From an uncultured Flavobacteriales bacterium (GTDB lineage Bacteria; Bacteroidota; Bacteroidia; Flavobacteriales_G; Salibacteraceae), in the NCBI GenBank assembly GCA_913020435.1, contig CAJVZZ010000014.1, positions 25,932 to 89,931 on the forward strand: DNA of 64,000 bases, given 5' to 3'. This document shows positions 1 through 8,416 of this stretch, piece after piece (the first letter of the stretch is position 1; each line of letters begins with the position of its first letter). The translations under genes were made by a program, and so were the position numbers. The notes below the pieces were generated by a model. The model made no database searches. It saw nothing but the letters and a program-made list of their open reading frames with translations, and had not been told where the DNA came from.

Positions 1-84
1 CAATCTAGAAAGGTCTCCAGTTGCAAATGGAAAATCATCTTGTCTGTCAATAATAAAATCGTTGAGGGTAGTAACTCCAATCAT
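1..84 (-). CDS. fbp: Class I fructose-1,6-bisphosphatase, N-terminal part
   Basis: Only the first 28 codons lie in the window; the gene runs off the left edge. The peptide starts MIGVTTLNDFII and continues with a D-x-F-P-x-A-T-G-D-L-S-R-L stretch. This matches the N-terminus of class I fructose-1,6-bisphosphatases, where TLGEFIxExQ and ATGELxxL are conserved. The enzyme hydrolyses fructose 1,6-bisphosphate to fructose 6-phosphate in gluconeogenesis, in the cytoplasm. The ATG was chosen because it sits just before the conserved block, although the frame stays open a little further upstream. The family call rests on about 25 residues and no catalytic residues are visible. Confidence 0.7.
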   Translation of the reverse strand, partial: MIGVTTLNDFIIDRQDDFPFATGDLSRL

Positions 85-180
85 AGCTTTTGTTTCGGTG
101 TGCAAATATAATTGGGTTAAATGAATTAAACCTACACAACTAAGGTATTGCTCCTGTCTTACTTTTATCATATTTGTGGA

Positions 181-636
181 ATGAATAACATTCTCCTCCG
201 GAAAGGAACCCCTTCAGATATTCCAGAATTACTGGCCCTTATAAAAGAATTAGCGGCCTATGAAAAAGAACCAGAAGCAGTAATTGTTACGGAAAAACTC
301 TTATTAGAAGACGGCTTTGGAGACAACGCTATTTTTGATTTTCTAGTTTTAGAAAAAGACGGTATCGTTGCGGGAATCGCCTTGTATTACACTAAATATT
401 CTACCTGGAAAGGACGCTGTTTATACCTCGAAGATATTATCGTAAAAGAGAGCGAGCGTATGAATGGCTTTGGAAGTATGCTGCTAAAAGAACTAGTTTC
501 TATCGCTGAAAAAACCGGTGTTAAACGTCTGGAATGGCAAGTGTTGGACTGGAACGAGCCAGCTATCAATTTCTATAAAAAACACAAAGCAATAATTGAC
601 GGTGATTGGTTGAATTGTAAAGTTGAATTTGAATAA
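181..636 (+). CDS. GNAT-family N-acetyltransferase, diamine/spermidine acetyltransferase-like
   Basis: A 151-residue single-domain GNAT protein that would transfer an acetyl group from acetyl-CoA to an amine in the cytoplasm. The sequence resembles eukaryotic-type spermidine/spermine N1-acetyltransferase along its length: an early S-D-I-x-E-L-L-x-L-I-K-E-L-A-x-Y-E helix, LLEDGFG, a YLEDIIV strand, the R-x-x-G-x-G acetyl-CoA loop (RMNGFG), and the terminal W-N-E-P-A-I-N-F-Y-K block. The open frame begins 33 bases earlier, but the ATG giving MNNILLRKGTPSD places the first beta strand at the usual distance from the N-terminus. It stands alone between the divergent fbp start and a palindromic repeat. 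The substrate (polyamine, thialysine or another amine) is inference. Confidence 0.85.
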   Translation: MNNILLRKGTPSDIPELLALIKELAAYEKEPEAVIVTEKLLLEDGFGDNAIFDFLVLEKDGIVAGIALYYTKYSTWKGRCLYLEDIIVKESERMNGFGSMLLKELVSIAEKTGVKRLEWQVLDWNEPAINFYKKHKAIIDGDWLNCKVEFE

Positions 637-650
637 AGTGAATTCCCTTT

Positions 651-722
651 GTCATGCTGAATTTAATTCAGCATCTCACTATATCCTTCTATGTTGAGAT
701 TTTGAAACGAGTTCAGAATGAC
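651..722. repeat. Bipartite inverted intergenic repeat
   Basis: Two 28-base arms face each other across a 16-base spacer. The left arm begins GTCATGCTGAA and ends ATCTCA; the right arm begins TGAGATTTTGAA and ends CAGAATGAC. Each arm is itself an imperfect hairpin built on CTGAA...TTCAG. A close relative of the left arm recurs near 22.4 kb. This is the form of dispersed palindromic elements common in Bacteroidota genomes. It fills the space before rmlA and overlaps the extended open frame upstream of that gene, which is one reason for choosing the later rmlA start. Confidence 0.7.
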
Positions 723-765
723 CCTAAAAATATCAATTACCTTTGTCGTCATTAAAAAATTTACC

Positions 766-1629
766 ATGAAAGGAATTATTCTAGCCGGAGGTTCTGGCAC
801 ACGCCTTCACCCACTTACGTTGGCAATTAGCAAGCAGCTTATGCCAATTTACGATAAGCCGATGATTTATTATCCACTTTCGTTATTAATGCTAGCTGGG
901 ATTAGAGACATTCTTATTATTTCTACTCCACACGATTTACCCTTGTTTGAAAAGCTTTTGGGAGATGGAAAAAGTCTTGGTTGCAATTTTGAATACGCAA
1001 TTCAGGAAATCCCTAATGGACTTGCTCAAGCTTTTGTAATAGGTGAAGACTTCATTGGTGATGATGAGGTTGCATTGATTTTAGGTGATAATATTTTCTA
1101 TGGCACTGGTTTACCAACAAAATTAAGAGCATGCAACAAGCCTGATGGTGGAGTTATTTTTGCATACCGAGTATCCGACCCTGAACGGTATGGTGTAGTT
1201 GATTTCGATGAAAATAATATCGCCCTTTCTATTGAAGAGAAACCAGAAAAGCCGAAGTCTCATTATGCGGTTCCAGGGCTCTATTTCTATGACAATACCG
1301 TTGTAGATATTGCCAAAAAATTAAAACCATCTCCGCGCGGAGAATATGAAATAACAGACGTAAACAAGGCCTATTTAGAGCAGGGTAAACTGCAAGTGAG
1401 CATTCTTGATAGAGGCACCGCTTGGTTAGATACTGGAACTATTGATTCATTGAATCAAGCGAGCCAGTATGTTGAGGTTATTGAGAAAAGACAAGGGACG
1501 AAGATTTCTTGTATTGAAGAAATTGCTTGGCGAATGAAGTTCATTAATAGTGAACAACTTGAACAAATTGCAAAGCCACTGGTTAAGAGTGGTTACGGAA
1601 AATACCTACTAACACTGCTCGACGACTAA
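766..1629 (+). CDS. rmlA: Glucose-1-phosphate thymidylyltransferase
   Basis: RmlA (RfbA) joins dTTP and glucose 1-phosphate to make dTDP-glucose, the first step towards dTDP-rhamnose and related sugars for surface polysaccharide. The 287-residue length is normal for the family (about 290). Visible signatures are the N-terminal nucleotide-binding loop [31 protein letters not shown], the GLAQAF loop, the metal-site region LGDNIFYG, the EEKPEKPKS block, and the [10 protein letters not shown] sugar-binding stretch. The open frame extends 48 bases upstream into a palindromic repeat; the ATG giving MKGIILAGG matches the family start. The other rml genes are not adjacent. The stop codon directly abuts the ATG of the next gene, so translational coupling is likely. 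Confidence 0.93.
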   Translation: MKGIILAGGSGTRLHPLTLAISKQLMPIYDKPMIYYPLSLLMLAGIRDILIISTPHDLPLFEKLLGDGKSLGCNFEYAIQEIPNGLAQAFVIGEDFIGDDEVALILGDNIFYGTGLPTKLRACNKPDGGVIFAYRVSDPERYGVVDFDENNIALSIEEKPEKPKSHYAVPGLYFYDNTVVDIAKKLKPSPRGEYEITDVNKAYLEQGKLQVSILDRGTAWLDTGTIDSLNQASQYVEVIEKRQGTKISCIEEIAWRMKFINSEQLEQIAKPLVKSGYGKYLLTLLDD

Positions 1630-2625
1630 ATGGCAAACGATTTAACAATGCAACAATCTATTGAAGAATTAAGGAATTTTTTCGAAGAAAAGATTCAACT
1701 TACTGAATTTACCAACCAACCGGAACGGCTCTATGAGCCCATTCACTATATCATGCAATTGGGTGGTAAGCGGGTGCGACCAGTCTGCACTCTAGCCGCT
1801 GCTGAACTTTTTGGTAAATCACCAGGCGATGCAATAAACCAGGCTATTGCAGTTGAAGTTTTTCATAATTTTTCCTTAGTTCATGACGATATAATGGATG
1901 AGGCTCCTCTAAGAAGAGGCCATGCAACTGTCCATAAAAAATGGGACGAAAACACAGGTATTTTATCTGGAGATGCCATGATGATTTTGGCTTATCAATA
2001 TTTGAGTAAAAATGCCGGAACTCGCTTAAATGTTCTGTTTTCTAATTTCAGTAGAACGGCAATTCAGGTCTGTGAAGGTCAACAATATGACATGGATTTT
2101 GAGCAAAAGCCTACCGTTAGCTTGGACGAATATCTTGGGATGATTGAGCTCAAAACAGCAGTTTTATTAGGAGAAAGTCTTAGACTAGGTGCAACAATAG
2201 CTGGTGCTTCCGATATTGACTTAGATCTGATATTTGAATTTGGGAAAAACTTTGGAATTGCCTTCCAACTTCAAGACGATATATTAGACTTGTACGGAGA
2301 TCCAGAAAAATTCGGAAAACAGGTTGGCGGAGATGTAATGGCCTGTAAAAAGACTTATTTATTTGCTAAGGCTCATGCTATTGCAAATGAAAGCCAGAAA
2401 AATGAATTGGTGGATACCTACAATAAGACCAATATCGAGAACGCTGAAAAAATCGAACAAGTAAAAGCCATTTTTGACAATTTGGATATAAGAAATCGAG
2501 CAAAGGCAGATATGAATACTTTCTACGTTAACGCGGGTATTGCACTCAATAGCATCTCAGTAGAAGATAGTCGCAAGAAAATCTTAAAAAATTTCGCAGA
2601 AAGCTTAATGGTTAGAGAGTTATAA
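1630..2625 (+). CDS. Polyprenyl (short-chain trans-isoprenyl) diphosphate synthase
   Basis: A 331-residue all-alpha class I prenyltransferase that condenses isopentenyl diphosphate onto allylic diphosphates. The first aspartate-rich motif is DDIMD at residues 86-90, followed by the RRG arginines; the second is DDILD at 216-220. The early GGKRVRP substrate-binding motif is present. Phe81 lies five residues before the first motif and there is no two-residue insertion in it. In studied relatives a bulky residue there limits product length, so a short product (C15-C20) is likely but not proven. It starts at the base after the rmlA stop, and its 3' end overlaps the convergent epimerase gene by six bases. 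Confidence 0.9.
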   Translation: MANDLTMQQSIEELRNFFEEKIQLTEFTNQPERLYEPIHYIMQLGGKRVRPVCTLAAAELFGKSPGDAINQAIAVEVFHNFSLVHDDIMDEAPLRRGHATVHKKWDENTGILSGDAMMILAYQYLSKNAGTRLNVLFSNFSRTAIQVCEGQQYDMDFEQKPTVSLDEYLGMIELKTAVLLGESLRLGATIAGASDIDLDLIFEFGKNFGIAFQLQDDILDLYGDPEKFGKQVGGDVMACKKTYLFAKAHAIANESQKNELVDTYNKTNIENAEKIEQVKAIFDNLDIRNRAKADMNTFYVNAGIALNSISVEDSRKKILKNFAESLMVREL

Positions 2626-3531
2626 TAAACTCCTGAACGCTGAACTTAAATTGGGATATTGGAACTTAAATCCTGCTTCCTCTAACTTCTTTGAAGAAAC
2701 ATGAGCTCCATTCAACAATATTTCACCGGCTTTTTCTTTTCCTAAAATTATCCTTAAAACACCAGAGGGAATATTTGGAGCCCAAAACGGACACTTCATT
2801 TCTTGAGCAAGCGTTTTTGAAAACTCCTGATTTGTAGCCTTTTGAGGAGCCACAGCGTTGTATGTCCCAGATACTTCTTTCTTCTCAATTGCCAAAAGCA
2901 GTCCACCAGTCAAATCATCAATATGTATCCATGGAAAAGGTTGTTTTCCTGTTCCCATTGCCGAACCAATACCGAATTGAAAAGGGATTTTAATTGGTTT
3001 TAACGCTCCGCCTTTATCACTTAGCACTACTCCAATTCTAAATACGACTCTTCGAACGTCATACTTTTCAAATCCTTCTGATGCTTCTTCCCACTTTTCA
3101 GATACTTCTGTCAGAAAACCTTTGCCAGCTTCAGCACTTTCAACATAACTCTTATCAGAATTGTCAAAGCCGTAATATGCTGTTCCGGAAGCGGATACTA
3201 TAGACTTTGGAAAAGACTTCAGTTCTTTACACTTATTCAATAGCAACTGAATAGTATCTACTCTGCTATCAATGATTTCCTTTTTATAACTGTCACTCCA
3301 AGCGCCATCAGCAACCCCGGCACCTGCTAAATGAACAATACTATCAATACCCAAAAGTGCATTTTCGTCTATTTCATTGTGCTTTACATCCCAACGATAA
3401 TAGTCGACTCCGTTTTTAGACTGTTTTACACTTCTACTAAGAACCCTGACCTTGTGGCCTTTTTCAATCAGTTTTTTAGTCAAATCATTTCCTACAAGAC
3501 CAGTGCCCCCAGTGATAAGTATAGTAGCCAT
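2620..3531 (-). CDS. TIGR01777-family NAD(P)-dependent epimerase (YfcH-like)
   Basis: A 303-residue extended short-chain dehydrogenase. The nucleotide-binding loop is TGGTGLVGN near residue 8. Further family marks are HLAGAGVADGAW, SASGTAYYG (the usual catalytic tyrosine context) and, near the C-terminus, the DUF1731-type block with FWAPNIPSGVLRIILG and LLNGAHVSSKKLEEAGF. Proteins of this subfamily are often called sugar nucleotide or cell-division-associated epimerases, but the substrate is generally unknown and cannot be inferred here. The gene runs opposite to its neighbours, overlapping the prenyltransferase end, and diverges from the next gene across only 48 bases. Confidence 0.88.
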   Translation of the reverse strand: MATILITGGTGLVGNDLTKKLIEKGHKVRVLSRSVKQSKNGVDYYRWDVKHNEIDENALLGIDSIVHLAGAGVADGAWSDSYKKEIIDSRVDTIQLLLNKCKELKSFPKSIVSASGTAYYGFDNSDKSYVESAEAGKGFLTEVSEKWEEASEGFEKYDVRRVVFRIGVVLSDKGGALKPIKIPFQFGIGSAMGTGKQPFPWIHIDDLTGGLLLAIEKKEVSGTYNAVAPQKATNQEFSKTLAQEMKCPFWAPNIPSGVLRIILGKEKAGEILLNGAHVSSKKLEEAGFKFQYPNLSSAFRSLL

Positions 3532-3579
3532 AACTTTATAACTTCGTTTTGTTTAGAGAACAATTAGTAAATATAAAAG

Positions 3580-3954
3580 TTGAAAGCTACAACAACAGAT
3601 AAAATTGACCTTAATGGGTACAAAACTCGTAAAGAAGTTTTGGAAAAACTGATTCAACAAATCAATAAAGATTTGGAGCTTCAAGTTGATATTGAATGGG
3701 ATATTCACGGAAATAACCTTTATCAAGCCATTTTAGATAAGGTGGCACCAGTCGTCGAGCAACTAATAAGACAGGGAAACGGTGGAGTCGAACAGCTTCT
3801 TTACAAAATTGATGTGTCAGAAATAAAAGTTAAAGAGGCAATTGATTCCGCCATAGAAACTGATCCAGCTATTATATTTACGGACTTAATTTTAGAACGA
3901 GAATTACAAAAAGTGGTATTTAGAATGATGTATAGTAAATCAATTTCTAAATGA
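3580..3954 (+). CDS. Conserved-looking small acidic protein of unknown function
   Basis: I do not recognise this 124-residue protein. It has no signal peptide or membrane segment and looks soluble and largely helical, with a basic first third (KTRKEVLEKLIQQIN) and acidic later parts. The start would be TTG, since no ATG lies near the N-terminus. Its stop overlaps the ATG of the following sensor kinase (ATGA), so the two are probably translationally coupled and functionally connected. It could be an accessory factor for the kinase or simply an upstream operon member; nothing in the sequence distinguishes these. Confidence 0.6.
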   Translation: MKATTTDKIDLNGYKTRKEVLEKLIQQINKDLELQVDIEWDIHGNNLYQAILDKVAPVVEQLIRQGNGGVEQLLYKIDVSEIKVKEAIDSAIETDPAIIFTDLILERELQKVVFRMMYSKSISK

Positions 3955-6707
3955 AGATTTTCATAATTCTTCTTTTTTTCTTGGTATCGTTTTCCGGAAA
4001 TGCGCAAAATTTCTTCTTAACCAACTACGGAATCGATAAAGGGTTGCCTAGCAGTCAAGTGTATGATGTAGTTCAAGACCACCAAGGCTTTATCTGGATT
4101 GCCACTGATGCTGGTGTTTCGCGTTTTGATGGAGCCCAAATGGTTTCCTTTAAAGAAAGCGATGGGCTTTCTGATAATGCCATTGTTCAAATGCACGTAG
4201 CCTCCGATGGAACCATTTGGTTTTTAGGATTCAATAAAACTTTTACACTTTACAAAGACTCTTTTTATCATTACCCTTATAATCAAAAACTCAACGAAGC
4301 CCTACAAAAAAGACTCATCACTTCTTTTTATCCAATGGAGAACGATACACTTCTATTGGGCTTAAACACTTCTTGCGATGATCCATATTCGGGAATTCAA
4401 ATTATTAATGGTGAAGTCTCTTCCATTCGAGCAGCAAACAAAAATTGGATTGATCCAGCAACAGGCCTTTTTCAAGTAGCAAACTGCTCCGATAACTCCT
4501 CTTCACTACCCAATCAAATTCGAGCTTTAAGCAATCTAAACGATAAAGTGGTTGTTTCAGGCAACAAGGAAATCGTCGTTCTGCTTGATCAACAATTGGC
4601 AACTAAAATCACCTTAAACACTCGAGTTACAAAAGCACTATTACTCGATTCTGAGCAAAATATTTGGGTCGGTACCTATCAAGGATTGAAATACTTTTCA
4701 AAAGGAGTTTTAACTGACACACCATTAAATATTGAAAGCAAACAAGCGGTTTCATGTATTCTAGAGGATAAAGATGGTAGTATCTGGTTTGGAACGTTCT
4801 CCAATGGACTGTACCAAATCCCCTCCTCAAAAATTCAATATTATTCAAACCTAACGGCTGATGGGAACAATGATTTTAGAGGTTTATTAATCCGAAACAA
4901 CGACCTCTTTTCGTACAATAGAAATAACAGTATTGTCAATTTCTCTGTTTTGAAAACTTTGAAAAAAAAATGGGAAATAAATGTTAACGACAATATTAGC
5001 CAACTTCTTTTTACAAAAAATAGCTTCAAAGTGCTTACAGAAAATCAGTTTGACGAAAGTGATTTTATTGCCTCGTTTAAAGGAATTGCATTTTCTAAAA
5101 GCAAAGAAGAAAATACATATTGGATCGGCGGATTATACTATTTCAGTAAAATCCAGAACGATATAGAAATATTTAATTCAGTCCAAATTGACTTTCAAGA
5201 ACGGGTAAACTGCTTGCTTGAGGTCGCTGATAATCACCTGTGGCTAGGGACTGTAAACGGATTGTATGAATATAAAAATGATAAGATAAGGTTGATTGAT
5301 TCTACTTTAAACAAAAGTATTTCGTGCATATCTGCATTCAATAATTCCATTGTTTTTGGAACTAGCGGAAACGGTTTGGGGATTTTAGAGAACGACCATG
5401 TCTCATGGAAAAATGAATCCAATGGATTGAGCAATAATTTTATTAATAGTTTATTTACGGAAATGTCCTCGATTTGGGTGGGAACGAAATCTGGTCTAAA
5501 TCAAATTAAAGCTGATTCCATTATTCAATTTAACAGATACAAAGGACTCAATTTTGAAGATATTACTGCAATTGAATCAACAACTGCTCAACTAATTATT
5601 GCAACTTCTAAAGGCATTTTAACTATCGAAAAAGAATGCCTCAAACAGCTAATTCCTACTATTGAACCCGAAATTAAACTGAATGGAAAAACAGTTTCAA
5701 TAAAAGCAGAATACACTTTCAATTACGATCAACAAAATATTCAAATCGAGCTTTTAGCCTTTGATTATTTTCAAAAAAATAAACTAAATTTTCGTTATCG
5801 ATTAAACTCCGATACTTCATGGTCTTATACCCAACAGAGGATTATTCGTTATGAAAGCTTACCACCAGACACTTATTTCTTTGAAGTTCAGGCCCAAAAC
5901 AGGAACCAAGAATGGACAAATCAAAGCGCTTCATTTCTATTTACGATTAGACCTCCGTTTTACCAAACCACCTGGTTTTATGCACTTATAGCTTTATTGA
6001 TTGCAGTTCTATTTTATGCTGTTTTAAGATGGCAACTGGACAAGTCTAGAAAAAGAATGGAAGTTGAAAACGAACTCTCTGGCCTTAAAATTAAGGCGTT
6101 GAGCGCTCAAATGAATCCTCACTTTATTTTTAACAGCCTTAACTCAATTCAGAACTTCTTGATTGATAGCGACATTCGAAAATCGAATAAATACCTAACC
6201 AAATTTGCCAAACTAATGCGTTTGGTACTTAATAACTCCGATAAAACCTTTGTTCCTATTAAGGATGTGTTATCCAGCTTAGATCTATACTTAGAACTTG
6301 AAAAAATGAGATTTAATGATCGATTTGAATACCAATTCAATATCGATCTGAAAATTGAATTAGAAACTACGCATATTCCTTCTATGCTGATTCAACCTTT
6401 TGTAGAAAATGCTATTCTACATGGTATTTTACCTAGAGAAGGAAAAGGAAATATTACAGTTTCACTAGAATTTCTTTCAAATAATTCTTTGCTATGCTGT
6501 ATTGAGGACGATGGGGTGGGTCGCGAATTTCATGCTGGGAAACTGGGAACAAAGCACAAATCGCAAGGACTAAGAATTACGCAAGAACGTTTGGCCGTAT
6601 TCAAACAACTGTTCAAAAACGATTTCCAATTTGAATTTCACGACCTGAAAGATGAGTTTGGCAAACCGAAAGGAACCAAAGTTGAATTAAGAATACCCCG
6701 CCGTTAG
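3951..6707 (+). CDS. Two-component sensor: Reg_prop beta-propeller, Y_Y_Y domain, LytS-type histidine kinase
   Basis: A 918-residue membrane sensor. A signal peptide (residues 1-18, ending GNAQ) is followed by repeated propeller blades with the motif IW-[IV]-[GA]-T-x-x-G (IWIATDAGV, IWVGTYQGL, IWFGTFSNGL, LWLGTVNGL, IWVGTKSGL). Next come a Y_Y_Y-type beta-sandwich (about 570-665), one transmembrane helix (about 672-695), and a His_kinase/HATPase region. The phospho-accepting histidine is His724 in MNPHFIFNSLNSIQ, and GREF plus KGTKVELRIP mark the ATPase. This is the LytS-like kinase class that partners LytTR regulators, and two of those follow. The ligand is unknown; related propeller sensors often detect extracellular glycans or peptides. 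Confidence 0.9.
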   Translation: MKIFIILLFFLVSFSGNAQNFFLTNYGIDKGLPSSQVYDVVQDHQGFIWIATDAGVSRFDGAQMVSFKESDGLSDNAIVQMHVASDGTIWFLGFNKTFTLYKDSFYHYPYNQKLNEALQKRLITSFYPMENDTLLLGLNTSCDDPYSGIQIINGEVSSIRAANKNWIDPATGLFQVANCSDNSSSLPNQIRALSNLNDKVVVSGNKEIVVLLDQQLATKITLNTRVTKALLLDSEQNIWVGTYQGLKYFSKGVLTDTPLNIESKQAVSCILEDKDGSIWFGTFSNGLYQIPSSKIQYYSNLTADGNNDFRGLLIRNNDLFSYNRNNSIVNFSVLKTLKKKWEINVNDNISQLLFTKNSFKVLTENQFDESDFIASFKGIAFSKSKEENTYWIGGLYYFSKIQNDIEIFNSVQIDFQERVNCLLEVADNHLWLGTVNGLYEYKNDKIRLIDSTLNKSISCISAFNNSIVFGTSGNGLGILENDHVSWKNESNGLSNNFINSLFTEMSSIWVGTKSGLNQIKADSIIQFNRYKGLNFEDITAIESTTAQLIIATSKGILTIEKECLKQLIPTIEPEIKLNGKTVSIKAEYTFNYDQQNIQIELLAFDYFQKNKLNFRYRLNSDTSWSYTQQRIIRYESLPPDTYFFEVQAQNRNQEWTNQSASFLFTIRPPFYQTTWFYALIALLIAVLFYAVLRWQLDKSRKRMEVENELSGLKIKALSAQMNPHFIFNSLNSIQNFLIDSDIRKSNKYLTKFAKLMRLVLNNSDKTFVPIKDVLSSLDLYLELEKMRFNDRFEYQFNIDLKIELETTHIPSMLIQPFVENAILHGILPREGKGNITVSLEFLSNNSLLCCIEDDGVGREFHAGKLGTKHKSQGLRITQERLAVFKQLFKNDFQFEFHDLKDEFGKPKGTKVELRIPRR

Positions 6708-6723
6708 TCTAGCTCTGGCGGGG
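6696..6723 (+). promoter_or_regulatory. GC-rich hairpin across the kinase stop codon
   Basis: CCCCGCC pairs perfectly with GGCGGGG around a 14-base loop; the left arm is inside the last codons of the kinase and the stop codon lies in the loop. The all-GC stem stands out in AT-rich sequence. No T-run follows, so it is not a standard terminator. It could stabilise the upstream transcript, lower expression of the regulators relative to the kinase, or be a small inserted repeat. Confidence 0.5.
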
Positions 6724-6767
6724 CCTAGTTTATTATCTACATTTGAGAAAAGCATATATTCAGGGTT

Positions 6768-7526
6768 ATGAGCAGTTCTCAAATTACGTGTGTATTGGTT
6801 GACGATGAAGAAAACGCCACCAAAGTGATGTCCAAGTTTCTAGAGTCGTATTGTCCAAATGTTGATGTGCTTGCAATAGCGCACAACATGGAAAATGGTA
6901 TAAAGGCTATAGAAGAGAATAATCCACAATTAGTTTTCTTAGATATAGAAATGCCAAATGGAACTGGTTTTGATTTGCTGGAAAGGATGGGAGATAAAAG
7001 ATTCCATGTTGTTTTTGTAACAGCCTATGATCATTATGCAATCCAAGCAATAAAAAATCAAGCAATTGATTACATCCTAAAGCCAATTGATATTGATGAC
7101 TTAGTAGCTGCTGTAGAAAAAGTTAAAAAGAAAATTAAAGAACCAACATCAGTTAAAGACGTTCTGAATAGAGTAAAAATTGAAGAAAAGGCAAAACTAG
7201 CAGTACCTACTCTATACGGGCATAAGTTTATAGACCCCAAGCACATTGTACATGTACGAGCTGAAGGAAGTTATTCGGTTATTTACACCGAAAATGAAGG
7301 ACAAATAATGATTTCAAAGAACTTAAAGAGCATAGAGAATGCGCTAAAACAAGACAATTTTTTACGTGTACATCGTTCGCATATAGTAAATCTTGATAAG
7401 GTAACTGAGTTTCATAAAAATGATGGTGGATATTTGGTTATGGAAACTGATGAGCGTGTTGAAATTGGTTCTTCTAATCGAGCTCAAATCGTAGAAACTT
7501 TAAATTCAAGATTAAACTTTATTTAG
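6768..7526 (+). CDS. LytTR-family response regulator
   Basis: A 252-residue regulator with an N-terminal receiver domain (1-120) and a C-terminal LytTR DNA-binding domain (about 150-250). The receiver has the acidic pair in LVDDEE, the phospho-acceptor Asp59 in LVFLDIEMP, the conserved threonine in VTAYD and the lysine in YILKPID. The LytTR part shows VRAEGSYSVIY, SKNLKSIE and FLRVHRSHIVN. It lies 60 bases after the LytS-type kinase, across the GC-rich hairpin, and is its most likely partner. Such regulators bind direct repeats upstream of target promoters; targets cannot be deduced here. Confidence 0.93.
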   Translation: MSSSQITCVLVDDEENATKVMSKFLESYCPNVDVLAIAHNMENGIKAIEENNPQLVFLDIEMPNGTGFDLLERMGDKRFHVVFVTAYDHYAIQAIKNQAIDYILKPIDIDDLVAAVEKVKKKIKEPTSVKDVLNRVKIEEKAKLAVPTLYGHKFIDPKHIVHVRAEGSYSVIYTENEGQIMISKNLKSIENALKQDNFLRVHRSHIVNLDKVTEFHKNDGGYLVMETDERVEIGSSNRAQIVETLNSRLNFI

Positions 7527-7547
7527 AGTATTCCAAATTCAAAAAGG

Positions 7548-8342
7548 TTGATAAACGCTTACATTTTAGACAACGAACAACATGCACATGTTGTAATAAA
7601 AACTCTACTTCGAAGATATTTTGAAACAGAAATTGAAGTAGTGGGAAGTGCTCAAACAGCCGAAATGGCGCTCTTAGAAATTTCTATTTTAAAACCAGAA
7701 CTACTCTTTTTAGACATTAAAATTCGGCATACTAATGGCCTAGAAGTGATTTCTAAGGTGAATTGTAAAGAATGCTCTGTAATTTTCGTTACTGCTTATG
7801 ACAACTTTGCCTTAGATGCTTTTAATAAATGTGCTAGAGGTTATTTATTAAAGCCCGTCGATAAAGAAAAGTTTAAGCATACTGTATCTGACGTTATCCG
7901 AAAAATAAGACTTGAAAAAAAAGCCAAAAACAATTCAAATTCGTTAGTTGATTCGATTTCAAACATTCCCTTGCCTCATAACGGAGGTTTTGTACTAGTT
8001 GATCCTAAAATAGTTCTTTATTTACAAGCTGATGGGAGCTATACTAAAGTCATTACTGAAAAGGAAAAATACCACATCTCCAAAAACCTTAAAACCGTTT
8101 CTGAACAATTCAATCAAGATCTCTTTATTCGCGTTAGCCGTTCTTTTATGGTCAACAAAAATCATATAATTAGCTTCTCTAAAAAGAATGGTGGAATCCT
8201 TTATTTAACCACTGGTTTTGAAATTTCTATCAGTGCAACCTACCATAATTTAGTATTTGAACTACTAAATTCTGATCTAGAAAGCTTAAAAGAAGCCGTT
8301 CACAAAAAAAAAGGGGGCATTCACAAAAAACTTGGATCATAG
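7548..8342 (+). CDS. Second LytTR-family response regulator, divergent paralogue
   Basis: A 264-residue receiver plus LytTR protein in tandem with the previous regulator but clearly diverged. It keeps Asp56 (LLFLDIKI), threonine in VTAYD and lysine in LLKPVD, so it can probably be phosphorylated. However, the acidic pair is LDNE instead of DDE, and the proline after the acceptor site is lost (IKIRHTNG). The DNA-binding part retains LQADGSYTKVI, SKNLKTV and FIRVSRSFMVN. The start is TTG, fixed by the position of the first receiver strand, with AAAAAGG just upstream. A basic tail (HKKKGGIHKKLGS) ends the protein. One kinase followed by two regulators suggests branched or competing output. Confidence 0.87.
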   Translation: MINAYILDNEQHAHVVIKTLLRRYFETEIEVVGSAQTAEMALLEISILKPELLFLDIKIRHTNGLEVISKVNCKECSVIFVTAYDNFALDAFNKCARGYLLKPVDKEKFKHTVSDVIRKIRLEKKAKNNSNSLVDSISNIPLPHNGGFVLVDPKIVLYLQADGSYTKVITEKEKYHISKNLKTVSEQFNQDLFIRVSRSFMVNKNHIISFSKKNGGILYLTTGFEISISATYHNLVFELLNSDLESLKEAVHKKKGGIHKKLGS

Positions 8343-8416
8343 GCAACTGTAAAAGTATTTCTTCGTCTTTCTAATTATTGAGCACAATGTCCCAACTGAC
8401 CTGAACCTTCCTTTTT

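Noticed and set aside
718..765. Longer N-terminus for rmlA
   Set aside because: The extra codons lie in a palindromic repeat and do not resemble the family, whereas the later ATG gives the standard MKGIILAGG start.
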